Program-made: the position numbers and the translations under genes | Notes under the pieces: generated by a model | What the model saw: the letters and a program-made list of their open reading frames with translations, nothing else | What the model was told of the DNA's origin: nothing | The model's database searches: none | Shown here: in pieces, positions 6,530 through 9,067 of the stretch | Layout: each line of letters starts with the position of its first letter | How positions within the stretch are numbered: the stretch's first letter is position 1 | Source: Mycobacterium sp. | Lineage (GTDB): Bacteria; Actinomycetota; Actinomycetes; Mycobacteriales; Mycobacteriaceae | NCBI GenBank assembly: GCA_023264755.1 | Contig: JAHFVB010000018.1 | Span: 4,274-13,340, forward strand | Reading direction: 5' to 3' | Length of the DNA: 9,067 bases

Positions 6530-6545
6530 TCAGGCGAGTTGTCAA
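6517..6545 (-). promoter_or_regulatory. Promoter of the membrane protein/tetR unit
   Basis: On the minus strand there is a perfect TTGACA -35 box (6540-6545). At 17 bases it is followed by TACCGT (6517-6522), a poor -10 box; CATACC at 15 bases (6519-6524) is an alternative matching the CATACT of the kinase promoter. Either -10 box lies inside the operator. The leader to the ATG at 6373 would be about 135 bases. Confidence 0.55.
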
Positions 6546-7058
6546 TGCCGCATCGCGGATTTTCGGCAACGGCGCAGGATCGACAGGCGATCAGCCCTGC
6601 CCTCGTTGACCAGACCGCTGGGGTGCGAACAGTACCGGACACGATCGGGCTCCATGTAGGGCACCGTCTCAGTCGCCGGTCGAATCCGATTGGCGTGCGC
6701 CGCTCAAAGTTCGCAACTTCGTTGAAGAGGATCTGCATACGCTCGAATGACTGCAACCGACCGAACCTGCGACCCAGATCTCTTACACCCCAGAAGGTCC
6801 CGTGCAGCGTCGCCAAGTTTCGGACCATGCTCTCCGCGTCGGTTCGGTGTCACAGAACGTGGCATTCCGATTGGCGCCGACGTCCTCCGTCCCGAGGATG
6901 GCCCAAGCCATAGTCGACCTGGACGCACTGGATTGCGTCTTCAACGAGAAGTCGCATCATCGCCGTTAGCTCTGCCACACGTGACGTTCTCGACGGATTG
7001 ATCGGGGTCTGATCGGAGAACTCGCTGGACCGGACCGTAGCCTGCTAACGTTCGATAC
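6546..7058. other. Gene-poor spacer between the beta-oxidation pair and the membrane protein promoter
   Basis: About 510 bases without a supported gene. Both strands carry open frames (for example 6394-6828 on the minus strand and 6747-7001 on the plus strand), but none has a ribosome binding site or a recognisable domain, and their residue make-up looks like translated noncoding GC-rich DNA. A 42-codon frame at 6850-6978 is noted separately. No tRNA-like cloverleaf, insertion-sequence end or long repeat was found. No clear terminator hairpin with a T-run follows the acyl-CoA dehydrogenase stop at 7059. It could hold decayed coding sequence or a small RNA, but nothing supports either directly. 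Confidence 0.5.
6850..6978 (-). CDS. Possible small or remnant ORF of 42 residues (weak)
   Basis: A GTG-started frame reads MAELTAMMRLLVEDAIQCVQ and then a Gly/Arg-rich end. The first 22 residues would form a plausible amphipathic helix, unlike the surrounding frames. There is no good ribosome binding site (only GAGAA before it) and no family I recognise. It may be the stub of a decayed gene or chance. It is listed only because it is the most protein-like frame in the spacer. Confidence 0.15.
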   Translation of the reverse strand: MAELTAMMRLLVEDAIQCVQVDYGLGHPRDGGRRRQSECHVL

Positions 7059-8213
7059 TCAAGCGCCCGAAGCGATCTCGCGTCCGATGATTTCCTTCAT
7101 GATCTCGGTCGTGCCGCCGTAGATCGTCTGGATGCGGGTGTCGACGTAGGCGCGTGCGACCGGATATTCGGCCATGTAGCCGTAGCCGCCATGCAGTTGC
7201 AGACACCGGTCGATGACGCGCTTCTGCAGCTCGCTGACGAACCACTTGCCCTTGGCGGCGTCGACCGGGCTTAGTTCTCCGGCGTTGTAGGCCAGCACTG
7301 ACTTGTCGACGTAGGCCTCGGCGATGTCGATTTCGGTGGCCATGTCGGCGAGCTCGAATCGAATGTGCTGGTTGGCGGTCAGCGGCTTGCCAAAGGCATT
7401 GCGCTGGCGGCAGTACTCCGCGGTGATGTCGAAGATGGCCCGGGTGGTGGCCATCGCCTTCGCGGTCACCCCGAGGCGCTCGCGGGGGAGGTGGCTCATC
7501 AGGTACTGAAGGCCCCGGCCTTCTTCACCGAGCAAGTTCTCAGCGGGTACGACGGCATCGTTGAAGAACAATTCGGCGGTGTCCTGGGCGGGCAGGCCGA
7601 TCTTCTCCAGCTGGCGGCCGCGTTCGAAGCCGGGGGCATCGCGCTCGACCACGAACAGGCTGAGATCCCTTGAACCGCCTTCATTCCCGGTGCGCGCAGC
7701 CACGACGACGAGGTCGGACATGATGCCGCTGGAGATGAACGTCTTCTGGCCGTTGATGACGTAGGTGTCACCGTCGCGCTTCGCGGTCGTGCGAATGCCC
7801 CGCAGGTCGCTTCCCGTGCCGGGCTCGGTCATCGCCAGTGCGCCGATGATCTCGCCGGAGGCGAACCCGGGCAGCCAGCGCTGCTTCTGCTCGTCATTGG
7901 TGAGATCGAGCAGGTAGTGCAACACCAGATCGTCCTGCAGGCTGACCGTGAGCCCGAAGGACAGGGCGTTGATCCGGGCGACTTCCTCGCAGACGATCAT
8001 CCGGTAGCGATAGTCCGATTCACCGGCACCGCCGTAGGCCTCATCTACCTGCAGCGCGTAGATGCCCGCCTTGGCGGCCCTGGCGAAGACCTCGCGGTCG
8101 ATCCAGTGCTGGCGATCCCACTCGTCCTTGTGGGGCTCGACTTCACGGGCCAGGAACTCACGCACCGTCTCGCGGTAGGCCTCGTGATCGGCGTCGTAGA
8201 GCGTGCGCTTCAT
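7059..8213 (-). CDS. Acyl-CoA dehydrogenase, long-chain (LCAD/ACADL-like) type
   Basis: A complete 384-residue flavoenzyme of usual length that introduces the alpha-beta double bond in acyl-CoA using FAD and electron-transfer flavoprotein. Signature 1 is ALAMTEPGTGSDL (125-137). Signature 2 is QLHGGYGYMAEYPVARAYVD (339-358), with the FAD-contacting RQRNAFGKPL at 269-278. The usual MCAD base position near the C-terminus is Gly (IYGGTTEIMKEII, 364-376), while a Glu is present at E245 in LPRERL. In LCAD and isovaleryl-CoA dehydrogenase the catalytic base comes from this helix-G position, so E245 is the likely base. The frame is open much further upstream (to 8942), but that part is an out-of-frame shadow of the thiolase; the ATG at 8213 begins the MKRTLYDADHEAYRETVREFL helix typical of family N-termini. 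It starts 2 bases after the thiolase stop without its own strong ribosome binding site, which suggests translational coupling. The fatty or branched acyl substrate is unknown. Confidence 0.95.
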   Translation of the reverse strand: MKRTLYDADHEAYRETVREFLAREVEPHKDEWDRQHWIDREVFARAAKAGIYALQVDEAYGGAGESDYRYRMIVCEEVARINALSFGLTVSLQDDLVLHYLLDLTNDEQKQRWLPGFASGEIIGALAMTEPGTGSDLRGIRTTAKRDGDTYVINGQKTFISSGIMSDLVVVAARTGNEGGSRDLSLFVVERDAPGFERGRQLEKIGLPAQDTAELFFNDAVVPAENLLGEEGRGLQYLMSHLPRERLGVTAKAMATTRAIFDITAEYCRQRNAFGKPLTANQHIRFELADMATEIDIAEAYVDKSVLAYNAGELSPVDAAKGKWFVSELQKRVIDRCLQLHGGYGYMAEYPVARAYVDTRIQTIYGGTTEIMKEIIGREIASGA

Positions 8214-8215
8214 GG

Positions 8216-9067
8216 TCAGAGCCGTTCGATGATGGTGACGTTGGCCTGACCGCCGCCCTCGCACATCGTCTGAAGCCCGTACCGGCCACCGGTGCGCTCG
8301 AGTTCGTGCAGCAGGGAGGTCATGAGCCGGGCGCCGGTGCAGCCGATTGGGTGGCCGAGGGCGATCGCGCCGCCGTTGGGGTTCACCCGCTTGGGGTCGG
8401 CACCGAGTTCGGCCAGCCACGCCAACACGACCGGTGCGAACGCCTCGTTGATCTCGACGGCGTCGATGTCGTCGATCGACATGCCTGCGCGCTTGAGGGC
8501 GTGCTGGGTCGCGGGGATCGGAGCCGACAACATCATCACCGGATCGGCGCCGCGCACCGACATGTGGTGGATGCGGGCGCGGGGTTTGAGGCCGAAGCGA
8601 TCGACGGCGTCCTGCGAGGCGATCAGCAGGGCAGCCGCGCCATCGGAGATCTGGCTGGCGACGGCGGCGGTCAGCACACCGCCTTCGGTGAGGGTGGCCA
8701 GGGTGGCCATCTTCTCCATCGAGGTGTTGGCGCGGGGCCCCTCGTCGACGGAAATACCTGCGTACGGCGAGATTTCGCGCTCGAAGTACCCGTTGGCGAT
8801 GGCGGCCAGCGCGCGCTGGTGGCTCTCGAGGGCGAAGCGCTCGTTGTCTTCTCGGCTCAGGTTCCACTGGCTGGCGATCATCTCCGCGCCGCGGAACTGC
8901 GAGATCTCCTGGTCTCCGTAGCGCTCCGCCCATCCGCGGCAATTGGTCCAGGGATCCGTGCTGCCGAACGGCTCGCCTGCGGCGAACGCGCTCAGGATGG
9001 GGTACTGGCTCATCTTCTGAACACCACCGGCCACGATGAGATCGGAGGTGCCACTCATGACGGCTTG
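8216..9067 (-). CDS. Thiolase (acetyl-CoA acyltransferase, FadA-like), 5' end outside window
   Basis: The frame runs off the right edge (Gln-Ala-Val precede the internal Met at 9058), leaving 283 residues of an enzyme usually about 390 long. The segment QAVMSGTSDLIVAGGVQKMS follows directly after the nucleophilic-Cys loop (CGSGLQAV in relatives), so the active-site cysteine lies a few codons beyond 9067. Visible catalytic elements, numbered from the Met at 9058, are NEAF (204-207), His236 in GGAIALGHPIGCTGAR and Cys266 in MCEGGGQANVTIIE, all intact. It performs CoA-dependent cleavage of 3-ketoacyl-CoA, the last step of beta-oxidation. The ending with CEGGGQANVTIIERL recalls mycobacterial FadA-type thiolases, some of which act on sterol side-chain or ring fragments, but the substrate cannot be read from sequence. 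It is paired with the acyl-CoA dehydrogenase 2 bases downstream. Confidence 0.95.
   Translation of the reverse strand, partial: QAVMSGTSDLIVAGGVQKMSQYPILSAFAAGEPFGSTDPWTNCRGWAERYGDQEISQFRGAEMIASQWNLSREDNERFALESHQRALAAIANGYFEREISPYAGISVDEGPRANTSMEKMATLATLTEGGVLTAAVASQISDGAAALLIASQDAVDRFGLKPRARIHHMSVRGADPVMMLSAPIPATQHALKRAGMSIDDIDAVEINEAFAPVVLAWLAELGADPKRVNPNGGAIALGHPIGCTGARLMTSLLHELERTGGRYGLQTMCEGGGQANVTIIERL

Noticed and set aside
6680..6700. tRNA T-arm-like sequence (CGGTCGAATCCG) and the GGTTCGAA at 6510
   Set aside because: No acceptor stem, D-arm or anticodon arm can be formed around either. The second belongs to the operator palindromes.
6394..6828. 144-codon minus-strand frame across the membrane-protein promoter
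   Set aside because: It spans the -35 box and tandem operator, has no ribosome binding site, and its second half looks like noncoding translation.
6344..6913. 189-codon plus-strand frame over the operator and spacer
   Set aside because: It is Arg/Pro/Ser-rich without a domain, is partly antisense to the membrane protein and has no ribosome binding site.
8214..8942. Upstream extension of the acyl-CoA dehydrogenase frame to 627 codons
   Set aside because: The added 243 codons are the thiolase gene in the wrong frame, highly Arg-rich. The true start is the ATG at 8213 directly after the thiolase stop.

Overview
The window looks like chromosomal DNA of a high-GC actinomycete, most likely a mycobacterium or a close relative such as Rhodococcus or Nocardia. 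The grounds are strongly GC-biased third codon positions, an EthR-like TetR regulator, a fadA-fadE style thiolase/acyl-CoA dehydrogenase pair, and a bacterial cytochrome P450 beside FAD-dependent and phosphotransferase genes. All eight genes I can support lie on the minus strand, so transcription runs from high to low coordinates. No mobile element, CRISPR array, tRNA or rRNA was seen.

Right end (7059-9067): a thiolase missing its N-terminus at the window edge is followed after only 2 bases by a complete LCAD-type acyl-CoA dehydrogenase. This is a beta-oxidation pair. About 685 bases without a convincing gene follow (6374-7058). They contain one strong regulatory site (6500-6545).

Middle (4879-6373): a six-helix membrane protein of unknown family is followed after 37 bases by an EthR-like TetR repressor. 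A 271-base promoter region (4608-4878) comes next.

Left end (1-4607): a probable operon runs in the order small-molecule kinase (APH/ecdysteroid-kinase-like fold), lipocalin/CrtC-like DUF7064-type protein, cytochrome P450, and phytoene-desaturase-like FAD oxidoreductase (cut off by the window start). Gaps between the genes are 65, 24 and 106 bases. The set looks like a pathway acting on a hydrophobic, perhaps isoprenoid- or steroid-like, molecule. The substrate cannot be read from the sequence, and no ferredoxin or ferredoxin reductase for the P450 is present.

The most interesting observation is a matching pair of regulatory sites. About 30 bp upstream of the membrane-protein/tetR pair (6500-6529) and about 30 bp upstream of the kinase operon (4687-4716) match at 21 of 30 positions. 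Each is built from two overlapping palindromes of form TCGAAC-N5-GTTCGA set 13 bp apart, and each sits just downstream of a perfect TTGACA -35 box. The simplest reading is that the TetR protein encoded between them represses both its own transcription unit and the four-gene pathway, making 1-6545 one regulon.
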